IMG/VR virus record: IMGVR_UViG_3300044630_001449
Coordinates: 1 to 44,242 of that record
Source: a virus
DNA length: 44,242 nt
Strand: one strand, 5' to 3'
A program made the position numbers and the translations under genes. Below, piece by piece: positions 1-8,823 of the stretch (positions within the stretch are counted from its first letter, which is position 1; each line of letters begins with the position of its first letter). Below the pieces are notes generated by a model, which did not search any database, was not told where the DNA came from, and saw only the letters and a list, made by a program, of their open reading frames with translations.

Positions 1-92
1 CCATTAGAGAATACTTCATGCCCTAAGTCTGTTAGGAGCTGTACTTCATCATATTCTAAAATAGAATGACAACTTATGTAATGTATTTTCAT
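1..92 (-). CDS. Partial gene, putative glycosyltransferase N-terminus
   Basis: Only the first 30 codons lie in the window; the gene runs off the left edge. The start ATG overlaps the stop of the upstream glycosyltransferase gene (ATGA-type overlap), so the two are translationally coupled. The visible protein begins MKIHYISCHSILEYDE and continues with a 'LTDLGHEVFSNG' segment. That resembles the first beta strand and following helix of a Rossmann-type glycosyltransferase, and its position next to a clear GT-B enzyme supports this. No catalytic residues are visible, so the family is inferred mainly from context. Confidence 0.6.
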   Translation of the reverse strand, partial: MKIHYISCHSILEYDEVQLLTDLGHEVFSN

Positions 93-1171
93 CAGCCCTT
101 AACCTCTTGTAAAATCTCTTCTGCTCTTTTAATGTATGGCTGGGATACTTTCTCCCAAGTCATATTCTCATTAATATAAATAGCGCTCTCATATGTTCTC
201 CGAGCAACTTCTTCGTAGTGCTCAGCAACATATAGCATCTTATCACATAAATCATCAAAGATTGGCTCCGCCCATTCACCACAGTTCTCATATCTTCCAA
301 ACATTCTCCATGTCCCCCATCTAAAATCAAGAGGGACAGACATATGAGCAAACTCTGTACAGGCTAATACATTTGTGCAAATTGTTGGAATACCTTTTGC
401 AATTGCTTGGAATGGAAGATTACCCCATCCTTCTCCGCTAGTCGGATACAACACGCAATCAGCCATGTCAAATATTCTGCCGAGTTCTTCGTGAGATACC
501 TCTTCATCAATAACTTCAATCTGAGGATGTCTAAGGCCATTGACTTCTCCATTACGATAGATTCTTCCATCAGGATCTCCATTAGATTTATAAATTAAAC
601 GGTAGTTATCATTGCCCTCAAACATTCTTAAAAATGCATCAATAGACAATTGAGAATTCTTACGACTAGAAGGTGAGCCAATGGATAAGAATGTAAATGT
701 CGAATGAGGAGTTCTTAACTTTGGATAATAGATTGTTGGGTCAACACCTAACTTAAATTCATGGATAGGAACGCGCACTCCGGAATTTTTAAATACCTTA
801 CGCATCTCTTCACTGCATGTCCAAACCTCATCCATGTCATTACATAGCCTTACCCAATGGTCAGGGAGTTTATTTGTTTCCCAGAATGTAAAACCAACGG
901 AATAAATCCGTGACTTAACAAAGGCTTCCGGTACGGAATGATTGATTACAATCTCTTCAGAGCAGTTATCCTTTTCCATGTATCCAAAGCCAATTCCTTC
1001 CATTGCAGCAATTTCGGGTGGCACTTGAATCTTACCAATCTCTCCCCAATGCGTGGGCTTGCTTCTACGGATCGGCAATCCGCTTGTGCCAATAAAATCC
1101 CATAAACGGTCAGGCGTGTAGCCATAGCCCTCACTAAATTTTGGTATCTGATTATCAGACCATACCAGCAT
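92..1171 (-). CDS. Glycosyltransferase, family 4 type (GT-B fold)
   Basis: A 359-aa protein likely to transfer a sugar from a nucleotide-sugar donor. The C-terminal half carries the GT-B donor-site signature, with 'FLSIGSPSSRKN' where the second Rossmann domain starts and 'PTSGEGWGNLPFQAIAKGIP', which fits the E-x7-E motif of group 1 transferases. No signal peptide or membrane segment is seen, so it is probably cytoplasmic. The start overlaps the end of the polymerase gene by 17 nt and the stop overlaps the next gene. Phage enzymes of this type modify phage DNA, virion proteins or host surface glycans; which applies here cannot be told from the sequence. Confidence 0.85.
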   Translation of the reverse strand: MLVWSDNQIPKFSEGYGYTPDRLWDFIGTSGLPIRRSKPTHWGEIGKIQVPPEIAAMEGIGFGYMEKDNCSEEIVINHSVPEAFVKSRIYSVGFTFWETNKLPDHWVRLCNDMDEVWTCSEEMRKVFKNSGVRVPIHEFKLGVDPTIYYPKLRTPHSTFTFLSIGSPSSRKNSQLSIDAFLRMFEGNDNYRLIYKSNGDPDGRIYRNGEVNGLRHPQIEVIDEEVSHEELGRIFDMADCVLYPTSGEGWGNLPFQAIAKGIPTICTNVLACTEFAHMSVPLDFRWGTWRMFGRYENCGEWAEPIFDDLCDKMLYVAEHYEEVARRTYESAIYINENMTWEKVSQPYIKRAEEILQEVKG

Positions 1172-4100
1172 TCTTTAATCCTTTCATGTCAATATATTTC
1201 TCAATCGGAATCATCGCTCTCTCATTTTCAATCTTGTATGAATCCAAGCGTGTAAGCGTTTTCTTGTCCTCAATTTTAGCAAGTTTTGCAGCATACCAAG
1301 AGCCCTTTTTGATGATACTTTTCAGTTTCCCAAAAACCCCAGGAAAGACAACAATCTTAAAGATCTGTTTCCCATCCCAGCAATACAGGTTTGCCATATC
1401 CTTACCAGTCTGTGTTGTAAAGAATCTTGTATGGAAGATATACAACAGCGTCTTTTCGTTGTCAGCATCTCCCAACCCCGATGGATACAGCCACCCATAG
1501 TCATGCTCAAACCCCTTAGCTCTCAACTTAATGAACTCATGTAGCGGTGAATCAATATAGTTAAAAGCGTCACTAAATGAGTGAAGCGTTCTGTCACCGA
1601 TAAGGGCATAGAGATAGTCTCTGACGGCCACCTCTGTATCACGCTCTGCAAACACCGTAGCCGAGCCTGAGGCATCTTCAAATTCAATACGGAGGTATTG
1701 TGGTGTTTTCTTAGTAGAACGAACGACAGCCTTAACCAGCGTCAATGGAGAGTTAATCTCATGGAAGTTTGCTATATCCTCTACGAATTCATCCATTTCG
1801 TTTCTATCCGAGACAATAGTGATGGGGAATCCTAAGATTGGGAGATAGTAACGCTCATGTTCGTATTGCGATTCAAACCCGATTGATTTGAATGCACCTA
1901 CCTTCTCTAAGTTTTCTTTGACATTGGATCTTACAGCTCTCTTAGAGCATTTGTTATTGAATTCATCGTAAGAGTTAAATGGTCGCTTAGAGACAATCTC
2001 ATCAATGGCAGTTCTACCGCAAGCTTGAACATTACTCAGACCGAATCTAATACCCTCTTCTCCATCTTCATGACCGATAGTAAAGTATTCATCTGACTCA
2101 TTGATATCAGGAGGAAGAACCTTAACCCCAAGTCGTTGAGCATCCATAAGATAAGCAGTAATCTTATCTGTTGAGTCCTCGTTATATAGCAATGACCATA
2201 CGAACTCAAGAGGGTAATAAGTCTTTAACCACATTGTCTGATACGAGAGCATTGAGTAAGCAACGGCATGAGATTTGTTAAACATATACAAGGCGGCTAA
2301 TTCAAAGTCAGCCCAGATCTTCTCAGCCTTCTCTCTTGTAATGTACTTGTTATTTACGAACTTCTCTTTATACTCATCAAATCCGGCAGCATCACGCTTC
2401 TTACCAATAATCTTACGAAGTTTGTCAGCCTCTGACCATGTAAAGTCAGCAATGAGTACAGCCATTTGCATAAGCTGTTCCTGAAAGATAACTGTACCGT
2501 ATGTCTCACGAAGAATATCTTCTACGATTGGATGGGGGTACTTAGGCTTCTTCTCCCCCTTTTTGCATTCAATATAAGTCTTGCCCTGTGAAAGCAAAGC
2601 GCCAGGGCGAACTAGAGCGTTGCTAACAACCAAGTCATTGAAATTATCAACGCCCATTCGTTCAATAAGATTCCTGTAAGCAGCGGCATCAGTTTGAAAT
2701 ACGCCAACGGTATTACCTTCTGCAATATTCTTGTATACAAGGCTATCACCGAGTTCAAGAGATTCCTCTGTAACATCTTTTCCTGTTCTTTCTTTAATCT
2801 TTGCAATGCAGTCTTTAATGACTGATACAGTTTTAAGGCCCAATACGTCAATCTTAATTAGACCGACTGCTTCAGCGTCTTCCATGTCAAATGCTGTAAC
2901 GACAGATCGTACACCAGCATTAACATCTTTTCTAGATTCTACTGGGCACACATCAGTCAGCGGAATTGATGACACAACCATCCCAGCAGCATGAATGCCA
3001 GCATTGCGAATACGACCTTCTAATCTCTTTGACAAGTTTGCAACATCGGGATACTTCTTACAGAAGATCTTTCCTTTATCTGATGTTTCAAGTTCTTCAA
3101 GTGTCTCAAAGTATGGAGTGATTGCGTTAATCTCTTGGAATGGAACTTGATAAACTCTGGACACATCTTTAACAGCAGACTTAGGCTTGTATGTTCCATA
3201 AGTTGTAATAGCAGCTACCTTGTCATGTCCCCATCTATCACGAAGATAGTTTCTAACCTCACCTCTACGCTTGTCTTCAAAGTCTAAGTCAATGTCAGGG
3301 TAGTCATTACGGTCAGGGTTAATAAATCGGGCAAAGAGGAGGCTGTACTTAATAGGGTCAACCTTAGAAATATCTAAAAGATAGGCCAAGATACTTCCTC
3401 CGACAGAACCACGACCAGTACCACGACCAATGTTATTTTGGTCAGCCCATTTAACCAAGTCCCAAACGATTAAGAAGTAATCAGAAAACCCAAGTTGCTT
3501 AATGATTGAAAGTTCTTCTTCTAATCTTGCCTTGTACTCTTCACCAAGCCCTCTGCTTTGTAATTCAAATTCAGTAATCTCACGAAGGTAATCGTCAGAG
3601 TTAAATAACTTAGAATACTTTGGAAGAAGATTCTTTCTCTTCTCAACTCTTGCTGAACACTTCTCTGCTACTTCAATTGTATTCTCCAAGAAAGATACAT
3701 TTGAATATCCGGCATCCTGAAACCAACTGTAAACAGTATCGGCATCTGCGACATATGGATTAATCTCGTCAAATCGCAATGAGCGATTTGGATACATCTT
3801 ATTAATCTTGTCCACAACAGACGCGCTAGGGTCGTTAATGATTGCGCTATTTTCTTTAGCCAATCTTTCCTCTGCTGCACCCATACTTGGGTACTGAGAA
3901 ACCATTAGAAGGACTTCTTCACAGCCTCTATCTTCATGTGTTGGGAAATGGCAATCAGCAGTAGCAACAACCTTTTTCCCAAAATGTTCAGCAAGATTAA
4001 TTAAACCATCATTGATGTGCTTAGGATTCCAAGCTTGTATCTCAAAGTAAAAATCATCCTTAAAGATTTTAATAAAACGCTCTGATAACTGCTCTGCTCT

Positions 4101-4556
4101 TGCATAATTCTTATTGTCAATAGCCTTTGAAATAGCACTACCCATGCATCCTGACAATGCAACAATGTCATCATCTACAAGACTCTCAAGAAGATCAAAG
4201 TCCATTCTTGGCTTGTAGTAGAAGTTATCTGTCCAGCCAGTTCTTGAAGCCTTGAATAACTTCTGAAGGCCTTCATTATTCTTAGCCAAAAGAATAAGGT
4301 GATATCTCTCATGCTTACCGTCACCGTCTGAATTAACAGATGGGACAAAGTATGCTTCAATGCCAAATACAGGTTTTACATTTTGCTTATCGCAAGCATC
4401 TTGAAACTTTAAAACACCGCCCATTGTTCCATGATCGGTGATAGCAGTTGCGTACTGCCCATTACGGCTAGATGTTCTAGCAATCTCCTCTGGAGTAGAC
4501 ATTCCATCGAGCAATGAATACTCTGAATGGCAATGTAAATGTACGAAATCAGTCAT
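1155..4556 (-). CDS. dnaE: DNA polymerase III alpha subunit (DnaE type) with intact PHP domain
   Basis: A 1133-aa family C replicative polymerase that extends primed DNA, close in length to cellular DnaE proteins. The N-terminal PHP domain (about 1-280) begins with 'HLHCHSEYSLLDGM'. By alignment from memory to mycobacterial DnaE1, all nine PHP metal ligands are present: H8, H10, D17, H42, E67, H86, C137, D201 and H203. The catalytic palm contains 'GRGTGRGSVGGS' and 'PDIDLDFED', with D421 and D423 as the metal-binding pair. The C-terminal part contains an OB-like stretch near 'IEFEDASGSATVF'. The start overlaps the upstream nucleotidase stop by 8 nt. No separate 3'-5' exonuclease gene is seen nearby, so the PHP domain may do the proofreading. 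Confidence 0.96.
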   Translation of the reverse strand: MTDFVHLHCHSEYSLLDGMSTPEEIARTSSRNGQYATAITDHGTMGGVLKFQDACDKQNVKPVFGIEAYFVPSVNSDGDGKHERYHLILLAKNNEGLQKLFKASRTGWTDNFYYKPRMDFDLLESLVDDDIVALSGCMGSAISKAIDNKNYARAEQLSERFIKIFKDDFYFEIQAWNPKHINDGLINLAEHFGKKVVATADCHFPTHEDRGCEEVLLMVSQYPSMGAAEERLAKENSAIINDPSASVVDKINKMYPNRSLRFDEINPYVADADTVYSWFQDAGYSNVSFLENTIEVAEKCSARVEKRKNLLPKYSKLFNSDDYLREITEFELQSRGLGEEYKARLEEELSIIKQLGFSDYFLIVWDLVKWADQNNIGRGTGRGSVGGSILAYLLDISKVDPIKYSLLFARFINPDRNDYPDIDLDFEDKRRGEVRNYLRDRWGHDKVAAITTYGTYKPKSAVKDVSRVYQVPFQEINAITPYFETLEELETSDKGKIFCKKYPDVANLSKRLEGRIRNAGIHAAGMVVSSIPLTDVCPVESRKDVNAGVRSVVTAFDMEDAEAVGLIKIDVLGLKTVSVIKDCIAKIKERTGKDVTEESLELGDSLVYKNIAEGNTVGVFQTDAAAYRNLIERMGVDNFNDLVVSNALVRPGALLSQGKTYIECKKGEKKPKYPHPIVEDILRETYGTVIFQEQLMQMAVLIADFTWSEADKLRKIIGKKRDAAGFDEYKEKFVNNKYITREKAEKIWADFELAALYMFNKSHAVAYSMLSYQTMWLKTYYPLEFVWSLLYNEDSTDKITAYLMDAQRLGVKVLPPDINESDEYFTIGHEDGEEGIRFGLSNVQACGRTAIDEIVSKRPFNSYDEFNNKCSKRAVRSNVKENLEKVGAFKSIGFESQYEHERYYLPILGFPITIVSDRNEMDEFVEDIANFHEINSPLTLVKAVVRSTKKTPQYLRIEFEDASGSATVFAERDTEVAVRDYLYALIGDRTLHSFSDAFNYIDSPLHEFIKLRAKGFEHDYGWLYPSGLGDADNEKTLLYIFHTRFFTTQTGKDMANLYCWDGKQIFKIVVFPGVFGKLKSIIKKGSWYAAKLAKIEDKKTLTRLDSYKIENERAMIPIEKYIDMKGLKNAGMV

Positions 4557-5085
4557 CTATCTTCAATTCTAATAGGCTTCCAATTGTTGGAAGCTCTTCC
4601 CAATATGGCTCATTGTACCATGCTCTTCTAAGATAAGCGTTCACGCCTTCATCTAATAAAGTTTTTACTTCATTAGGGTTATCTTCAACCATAAACAATG
4701 GATTGATTTCTTTAATCACATGATGTTTTTCACCCATCTTGCAGAAAATTGGAATCATTGTATTAATCTTCCATTCATCAAGCCATTGTTGAGTGACACT
4801 CATAGAGGCTTCTGCTCTTCTTGCAGTGACGATATAAACATCGTATCCTCTGCTAAACCAGTCGTTAACTTGATGCCAAGCATCTTCAAAAGGCTTAAGG
4901 TTTTTCCAGAAAACACTTGTGCCCATCATCTCATTTGATAATTCACAATCATGATGTGTTGTTAACCATTTTGTATAGTCATAGTCATTCTTCGCAAAAC
5001 CGTATTGATTGACTAAAGACTCTTCTATCGCACCACCAATGTCTGCGATTACACCATCTAAATCTAATGCTATATTTTTTGTCAT
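4549..5085 (-). CDS. HAD-superfamily phosphatase, 5'-nucleotidase-like
   Basis: A 178-aa cytoplasmic hydrolase. Motif I is 'DLDGVIAD', with D8 as predicted nucleophile and D10 as acid/base. Motif II is 'YIVTARR' (T87). The lysine of motif III lies near 'CKMGEKHHVIK', and motif IV is 'VEDNPNE' (D135). The pattern and size fit the 5'(3')-deoxyribonucleotidase/NT5C-like branch, which dephosphorylates nucleoside monophosphates. In a phage replication operon this would adjust nucleotide pools or remove an unwanted nucleotide. It sits just downstream of a hairpin terminator and overlaps the polymerase start by 8 nt. Substrate is not determined. Confidence 0.85.
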   Translation of the reverse strand: MTKNIALDLDGVIADIGGAIEESLVNQYGFAKNDYDYTKWLTTHHDCELSNEMMGTSVFWKNLKPFEDAWHQVNDWFSRGYDVYIVTARRAEASMSVTQQWLDEWKINTMIPIFCKMGEKHHVIKEINPLFMVEDNPNEVKTLLDEGVNAYLRRAWYNEPYWEELPTIGSLLELKIDD

Positions 5086-5097
5086 ATAAATAAGGAA

Positions 5098-5123
5098 CAG
5101 GGGAGGCTTTTACCCCTCCCCTG
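5098..5123 (-). terminator. Hairpin terminator or attenuator between SSB-like and nucleotidase genes
   Basis: Arms 5098-5106 and 5115-5123 form a perfect 9-bp GC-rich stem (CAGGGGAGG paired with CCTCCCCTG) with an 8-nt loop. On the minus strand the stem is followed by TTCCTTATTTAT, a short T-rich tail. It sits in the 54-nt gap between two co-oriented genes, so it most likely trims expression of the nucleotidase and polymerase relative to the SSB-like gene. The weak T-tract leaves room for an mRNA-stabilising role instead. Confidence 0.65.
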
Positions 5124-5139
5124 CATCACTTTCTGTTAT

Positions 5140-5787
5140 TTACCACTCGTCTTTTGAAATTTCACCAGTGGTGAAAAAACGCTCTTGCTTATCGTATGGC
5201 AATGTCAAATATACATTGTCAAGATCATGCATCGGCAATTCTGCAATATCCTTTGGTGTTTCTGAAACACTCAATGGAATAAGGCTATAGTTGGTATCTG
5301 AAGCACCCGAACCTGTACGAGAATACTTGTACTCTCTATCGGTAATGCTACCAAATTCCTTTGCGTATTCAATCAAGATTGCACCAATATGGCGCTGATT
5401 AAATGTTGTGTCAATAATGCGTGGTTCCCAAACTCCCGGCTCAACCTCAACTGCAACATTGATGACTAAGTGAGTCTTAGGCTTCCAAGCCTTATCCTTG
5501 TAAACTTGCTCTGAACCCCAGCAACGGAATCCGAACTTCTCAATTCCGGAAGTTGAAGCTGCTCGCCACTTCCAGTTAATTGGGGATGTAATAACGGGAA
5601 CCATAATGCCTGTTCCGAACTTCTCATCGTAGTTCTTAGCATCTTCGGTAAGTTCCTGACGGAAGCGAACCTTAATGGATTCTCCTGATTGGATAGTTAG
5701 GTACTTCTTAGTACCAGTCTTGTTTGCTCCTTGTGCTGGTGCAACTGACTTTTCTAACTCTGATAGTGTTTTTACTGATTTAAACAT
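5140..5787 (-). CDS. Putative single-stranded DNA-binding protein
   Basis: A 215-aa protein of no strongly diagnostic motif. It is rich in beta-strand-like and aromatic segments, including 'GESIKVRFRQEL', 'INWKWRAAS', 'GFRCWGSEQVY' and 'FNQRHIGAILIEYAKEFG'. There is no long acidic tail, only a short acidic end ('GEISKDEW'). It lies between the primase and the polymerase and has a strong Shine-Dalgarno (AAGGAAGG), as expected for a protein needed in many copies. By position and pattern it is best explained as the phage SSB with an OB-like fold. This call is inference; a structural alignment would be needed to confirm it. Confidence 0.5.
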   Translation of the reverse strand: MFKSVKTLSELEKSVAPAQGANKTGTKKYLTIQSGESIKVRFRQELTEDAKNYDEKFGTGIMVPVITSPINWKWRAASTSGIEKFGFRCWGSEQVYKDKAWKPKTHLVINVAVEVEPGVWEPRIIDTTFNQRHIGAILIEYAKEFGSITDREYKYSRTGSGASDTNYSLIPLSVSETPKDIAELPMHDLDNVYLTLPYDKQERFFTTGEISKDEW

Positions 5788-5801
5788 TGTTTATACCTTC
5801 C

Positions 5802-6746
5802 TTATATATGTATTTTTTTGTTTGTTAATGTATTTATTATTTCTTCTTGTGTCATCTCTCCTGCATCCTTTTTGTCCGCAGGCAATTCCACTGTGTAGAG
5901 TTCTTTACCACTACACGCATTGAGTATATCATGTTTCATCTGCTCACCAGCAGCATCATTGTCAGAAAATATAGTGATTGAATCAAAGTATCTTCTCATC
6001 AATTTATATTGGTATTCCGACACTCTTGAGCCAAGTGTAGCAACGACATTGGGGAATCCAGCCTGATGAATGAACATCGCATCAATACTGCCTTCCACAA
6101 TTATGCATGAGTTATACGATTTAGCATTCTGAATATTAAATAATACATCGGCTCTTTTAAAGCCTTTGTTGTATAAGTATCTTGGCTCTTGTTCGCTTTT
6201 TACTGCACGACCAATAAAGCCAACTAACTTATATTGTGCATCCCTAACGGGAATAACAACTCTTTCTTTTGGCATTGAATAACCAACTTCAAATGTCTCC
6301 AAGGTTTCGTATTCTAGGCCTCTCTCGGAAAGTGTTATCAGATTAGATAACATGTCCTGATTGTCATAGTCTATTTCAACATCGGAAATATTCAGTTGGT
6401 CTTTCTCCCCCTCTTCATAGTTCAGATCTCTGTCAATAGTATTCTGAAGAGCTTGATGGTCGAGCTTTATATCCTTTGTAAACGGCTTACCAGTAACTTG
6501 CTTATAGAGTTGTCTAAAGTTACCTTTCTTACCGCATGAGGGGTTAAAGCATTGCCATAAGCCAGTCTTAATATTAATGTAGAAAGCCGGACTATGAAGA
6601 TTCTTATGGAAGGGGCAAAAGATGTTTACTTCATTCATACCCTCTGAATGGATATGAATGTTGTAGTTATCAAATAACTCCCTAATATTTCGTTCAATAT
6701 TACTTGATGAAGTATAGTTTGAATTTGAAAATGTTTGATTGCGCAT
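5802..6746 (-). CDS. DNA primase, DnaG-like (zinc finger plus TOPRIM)
   Basis: A 314-aa primase that makes RNA primers for the helicase-polymerase fork. The N-terminal CHC2-type zinc finger uses C44, H47, C66 and C71 ('FCPFHKN' and 'CFNPSCGKKGNF'). The TOPRIM domain begins at 'IIVEGSIDAMF' (E218) and contains 'FSDNDAAGEQ' (D262, D264). It is about half the length of bacterial DnaG and lacks the helicase-binding C-terminal domain, which is common in phages. The chosen start overlaps a small upstream gene by 47 nt and has a poor ribosome binding site. Initiation at M37 would still keep the zinc finger, so the start is uncertain. Confidence 0.92.
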   Translation of the reverse strand: MRNQTFSNSNYTSSSNIERNIRELFDNYNIHIHSEGMNEVNIFCPFHKNLHSPAFYINIKTGLWQCFNPSCGKKGNFRQLYKQVTGKPFTKDIKLDHQALQNTIDRDLNYEEGEKDQLNISDVEIDYDNQDMLSNLITLSERGLEYETLETFEVGYSMPKERVVIPVRDAQYKLVGFIGRAVKSEQEPRYLYNKGFKRADVLFNIQNAKSYNSCIIVEGSIDAMFIHQAGFPNVVATLGSRVSEYQYKLMRRYFDSITIFSDNDAAGEQMKHDILNACSGKELYTVELPADKKDAGEMTQEEIINTLTNKKIHI

Positions 6747-6876
6747 CGTAGTCTGTTGTTAAATTAGTCTTGGTAAAGTTTCCGTGTACTTGCTTCCACT
6801 CATCCTCTATCCACTTTCTTAATCTTACAATTGTCTCAATGTCCTGTGCTTCGCCAGCGACAAACTTCTTAGGCAT
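6700..6876 (-). CDS. Small protein of unknown function between helicase and primase
   Basis: A 58-aa product beginning MPKKFVAGEAQ, with a charged amphipathic stretch 'DIETIVRLRKWIEDEWKQVHG'. I chose the ATG at 6876 because it forms a TAATG overlap with the helicase stop and has GGGAG five bases upstream; an in-frame ATG at 6888 is possible. Its 3' end overlaps the primase start by 47 nt. No family is recognised. The position suggests a small replication accessory protein, but that is only context. Confidence 0.55.
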   Translation of the reverse strand: MPKKFVAGEAQDIETIVRLRKWIEDEWKQVHGNFTKTNLTTDYDAQSNIFKFKLYFIK

Positions 6877-8093
6877 TATAGCTCCCATTCTTCATTCCAC
6901 TTTCCTGTTTCAAGGTTCCATCTTAGATAGAAACCAAAATGTGTTGATCTTCTTACTTTTCTTGATACTACTTGGAATACATCTGAATTGTATTCACGGT
7001 GAATTGCTAACACTAAGTCAGCGTCATAAGCCAATTGCTTACTCCATGCAACTTCTTCAAGTTCAGGCGGTCTTTCCGCATGACCTTCATTCATTGTTAC
7101 TGCTGCTACGTCAATGATTGGAATACCATTCTTAACAGCAATACGCTTGAATGCTTTAGACAAGTTCTTGGCTTTTTCTGTTTCAGTTTTTGCACCACTT
7201 GCATCGTCAAACAAGCCATGATAGTCAAGGATTACCATGTCAGGGCGATACTGGTCAATCTTTGCTTGAACCATATTCTGGTCAGCAGTCTCAAGACCTT
7301 CTGAAGTAACCAAATAAATTGGATGCTTACCTTCAAATGTCTTCTCAGCCCATTTCTCATATCCGTCAACGATTCCTCGGTTAGCCTTAACAAGATCGGT
7401 ATTTGTAAAGTGACCTTCTCCATTGTTTAACAATGTATCAAGTCGCTGTCCTTCTTGCTGTTTATTCATTTCCAATGAAATGATAAGCGGTCTATAGCCA
7501 GCCCTCCACGCATTAGCAGCGAATAAGCGAGCAATAAAACTTTTACCAACACCTGTCCATCCTAAAAGGATAACAAAGTCTCCCGGTTGCCAACCACCAA
7601 ATGATTTATCAAGGACACTAATGCCACTTGGAATACCAGGGATATCCCTAGCCTCCTGCATTGATCTCTCACGCAAATCTCCAGCTCTGTCTTTCCATTC
7701 ACCTACTAAGTCAGTATCTTTTAGACTGCTGGAGAATTTATAGAGTTGCGATGTTGATTGCATTAGATATGCCATCGCTTCTTTTGGCCCCATATCTTTA
7801 AGCATGTTATTAGCTTTAGAGATAATTTGCCGTGTCTGATAAGAAAGTGATTCTTTCTTAGCCTCAATCAAGTAATAAGAAAGAGGTTCAGGGGTATTGA
7901 TAAATTCAAAGTCAGGATAATGGTGTTTTACAGTATCCTTAGATGGAGTCTTTTTATGTTCATCATAGTGCTGAATAATAAAGTTCCAAATATCACGGTA
8001 TTCAATGAAGACATTTTCAATGCCATCATTTACAGCCTCTACATAATTGCCAGAATTAAGCAACGAGTTAATAACTCTTAACTCATAATTCAT
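6876..8093 (-). CDS. Replicative DNA helicase, DnaB-like
   Basis: A 405-aa RecA-fold hexameric helicase that would unwind DNA at the fork and recruit primase. The N-terminal 120 residues are helical and resemble a reduced DnaB N-domain. 'GIPSGISVLDKSFGGWQPGD' leads into Walker A 'GWTGVGKS' (178-185). Walker B is 'DMVILDYHGLF'. A later 'LSKAFKRIAVKNGIPIIDVAAV' corresponds to the DnaB motif 3 region. The start overlaps the end of the upstream 102-aa gene by 11 nt and its stop forms a TAATG with the next gene. Confidence 0.93.
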   Translation of the reverse strand: MNYELRVINSLLNSGNYVEAVNDGIENVFIEYRDIWNFIIQHYDEHKKTPSKDTVKHHYPDFEFINTPEPLSYYLIEAKKESLSYQTRQIISKANNMLKDMGPKEAMAYLMQSTSQLYKFSSSLKDTDLVGEWKDRAGDLRERSMQEARDIPGIPSGISVLDKSFGGWQPGDFVILLGWTGVGKSFIARLFAANAWRAGYRPLIISLEMNKQQEGQRLDTLLNNGEGHFTNTDLVKANRGIVDGYEKWAEKTFEGKHPIYLVTSEGLETADQNMVQAKIDQYRPDMVILDYHGLFDDASGAKTETEKAKNLSKAFKRIAVKNGIPIIDVAAVTMNEGHAERPPELEEVAWSKQLAYDADLVLAIHREYNSDVFQVVSRKVRRSTHFGFYLRWNLETGKWNEEWEL

Positions 8094-8391
8094 CTGTCAT
8101 TCTCTTTCTTGTTTCATCTAATATCTCTTTAAAGCGCATATCAGATTTGTTATTAAATTGGACTCTATCAATATATGTTTTTGATTCAATTGCAAAATCA
8201 AACACTAAAACAGGGCCGGTTCTTGCCTTGACAAAAGATTCAACTGCCTTAAACAAAAGGTCTGATTCATAGAATTCAGATATTGCTTTTGCAACTGGTT
8301 CTTGTCGTGGAGAATCCGGAATGAATAGTTTATTGTATTTTTTGCAACAATCCTGGAAATATAGAATCGTCTGTTCTCCAGTTGCTTTCAT
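8083..8391 (-). CDS. Conserved-looking hypothetical protein upstream of the helicase
   Basis: A 102-aa product that I do not recognise. It is mixed alpha/beta with charged helices ('EPVAKAISEFYESDLLFKAVESFVKA') and a hydrophobic strand 'GPVLVFDFAIES'. The position immediately before a DnaB-like helicase would suit a helicase loader or accessory factor, but no AAA+ motif is present, so function is not assigned. The start at 8391 overlaps the upstream WhiB-like gene by 62 nt, unusually long for this genome. No later ATG is available before residue 80, so either the overlap is real or a non-ATG start is used. Confidence 0.65.
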   Translation of the reverse strand: MKATGEQTILYFQDCCKKYNKLFIPDSPRQEPVAKAISEFYESDLLFKAVESFVKARTGPVLVFDFAIESKTYIDRVQFNNKSDMRFKEILDETRKRMTDEL

Positions 8392-8632
8392 CTTCTTCTG
8401 TTACTTTCTTCCAAGAGTGTAGCAGGTAATCATACTCTGATATACCTGCTACCACTCCAATAAATGAATCATTCTTGAATGCCATTATCAGGCATTCTTT
8501 TCTTACATTGCATTTTGCACACCCTTTTTTTGCATAATCAATATCATCAAGGTTGTATGAAACCCATTTTGATGAATTGGTATCAGATGCACAAACTGCT
8601 TCGTCTTTCCAATTACTTAGAAGTTCCATCAT
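8330..8632 (-). CDS. WhiB-family iron-sulfur transcription regulator
   Basis: A 100-aa protein with the four-cysteine Wbl signature: C14, C38, C41 and C47 (C-x23-CxxC-x5-C, 'GCAKCNVRKEC'), followed by the turn 'GVVAGIS' in place of the canonical G-V/I-W-G-G. These cysteines hold a [4Fe-4S] cluster. Wbl proteins are confined to Actinobacteria and their phages and bind sigma factor region 4 to redirect or repress transcription. This is one of the strongest host indicators in the window. It lies in the early or replication block next to a MerR-like regulator. An Arg/Lys-rich C-terminal tail typical of DNA-binding Wbl proteins is weak here. Confidence 0.88.
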   Translation of the reverse strand: MMELLSNWKDEAVCASDTNSSKWVSYNLDDIDYAKKGCAKCNVRKECLIMAFKNDSFIGVVAGISEYDYLLHSWKKVTEEDESNWRTDDSIFPGLLQKIQ

Positions 8633-8816
8633 CCAGTTCTTTTAGTTTCGCTTCGATCTGCATATCAATTGCATCCCAAAGCTTCTTCCAAGCACTTTCA
8701 TCTTCCAATGATACTGCCATTGTCTTTGCTCCTGCATCGAGTCTCAGCGATTCATAATTGCCGAGGTTCTTGGTAATACCAAGGGATGCCCAAATTTCAA
8801 CTTTATCTTCTGCCAT
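8613..8816 (-). CDS. Small conserved-type hypothetical protein
   Basis: A 67-aa acidic protein with 'IWASLGITKNLGNYESLRLDAG' in its first half and a predicted helix 'SAWKKLWDAIDMQIEAKLKEL' in its second. The 'TKNLGNYESLRLDAG' phrase is a pattern I associate with short conserved proteins in the replication regions of other phages, but I cannot name a family or function. It overlaps the WhiB-like gene start by 20 nt and follows the MerR-like gene after 7 nt. Confidence 0.7.
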   Translation of the reverse strand: MAEDKVEIWASLGITKNLGNYESLRLDAGAKTMAVSLEDESAWKKLWDAIDMQIEAKLKELDDGTSK

Positions 8817-8823
8817 AATTACC

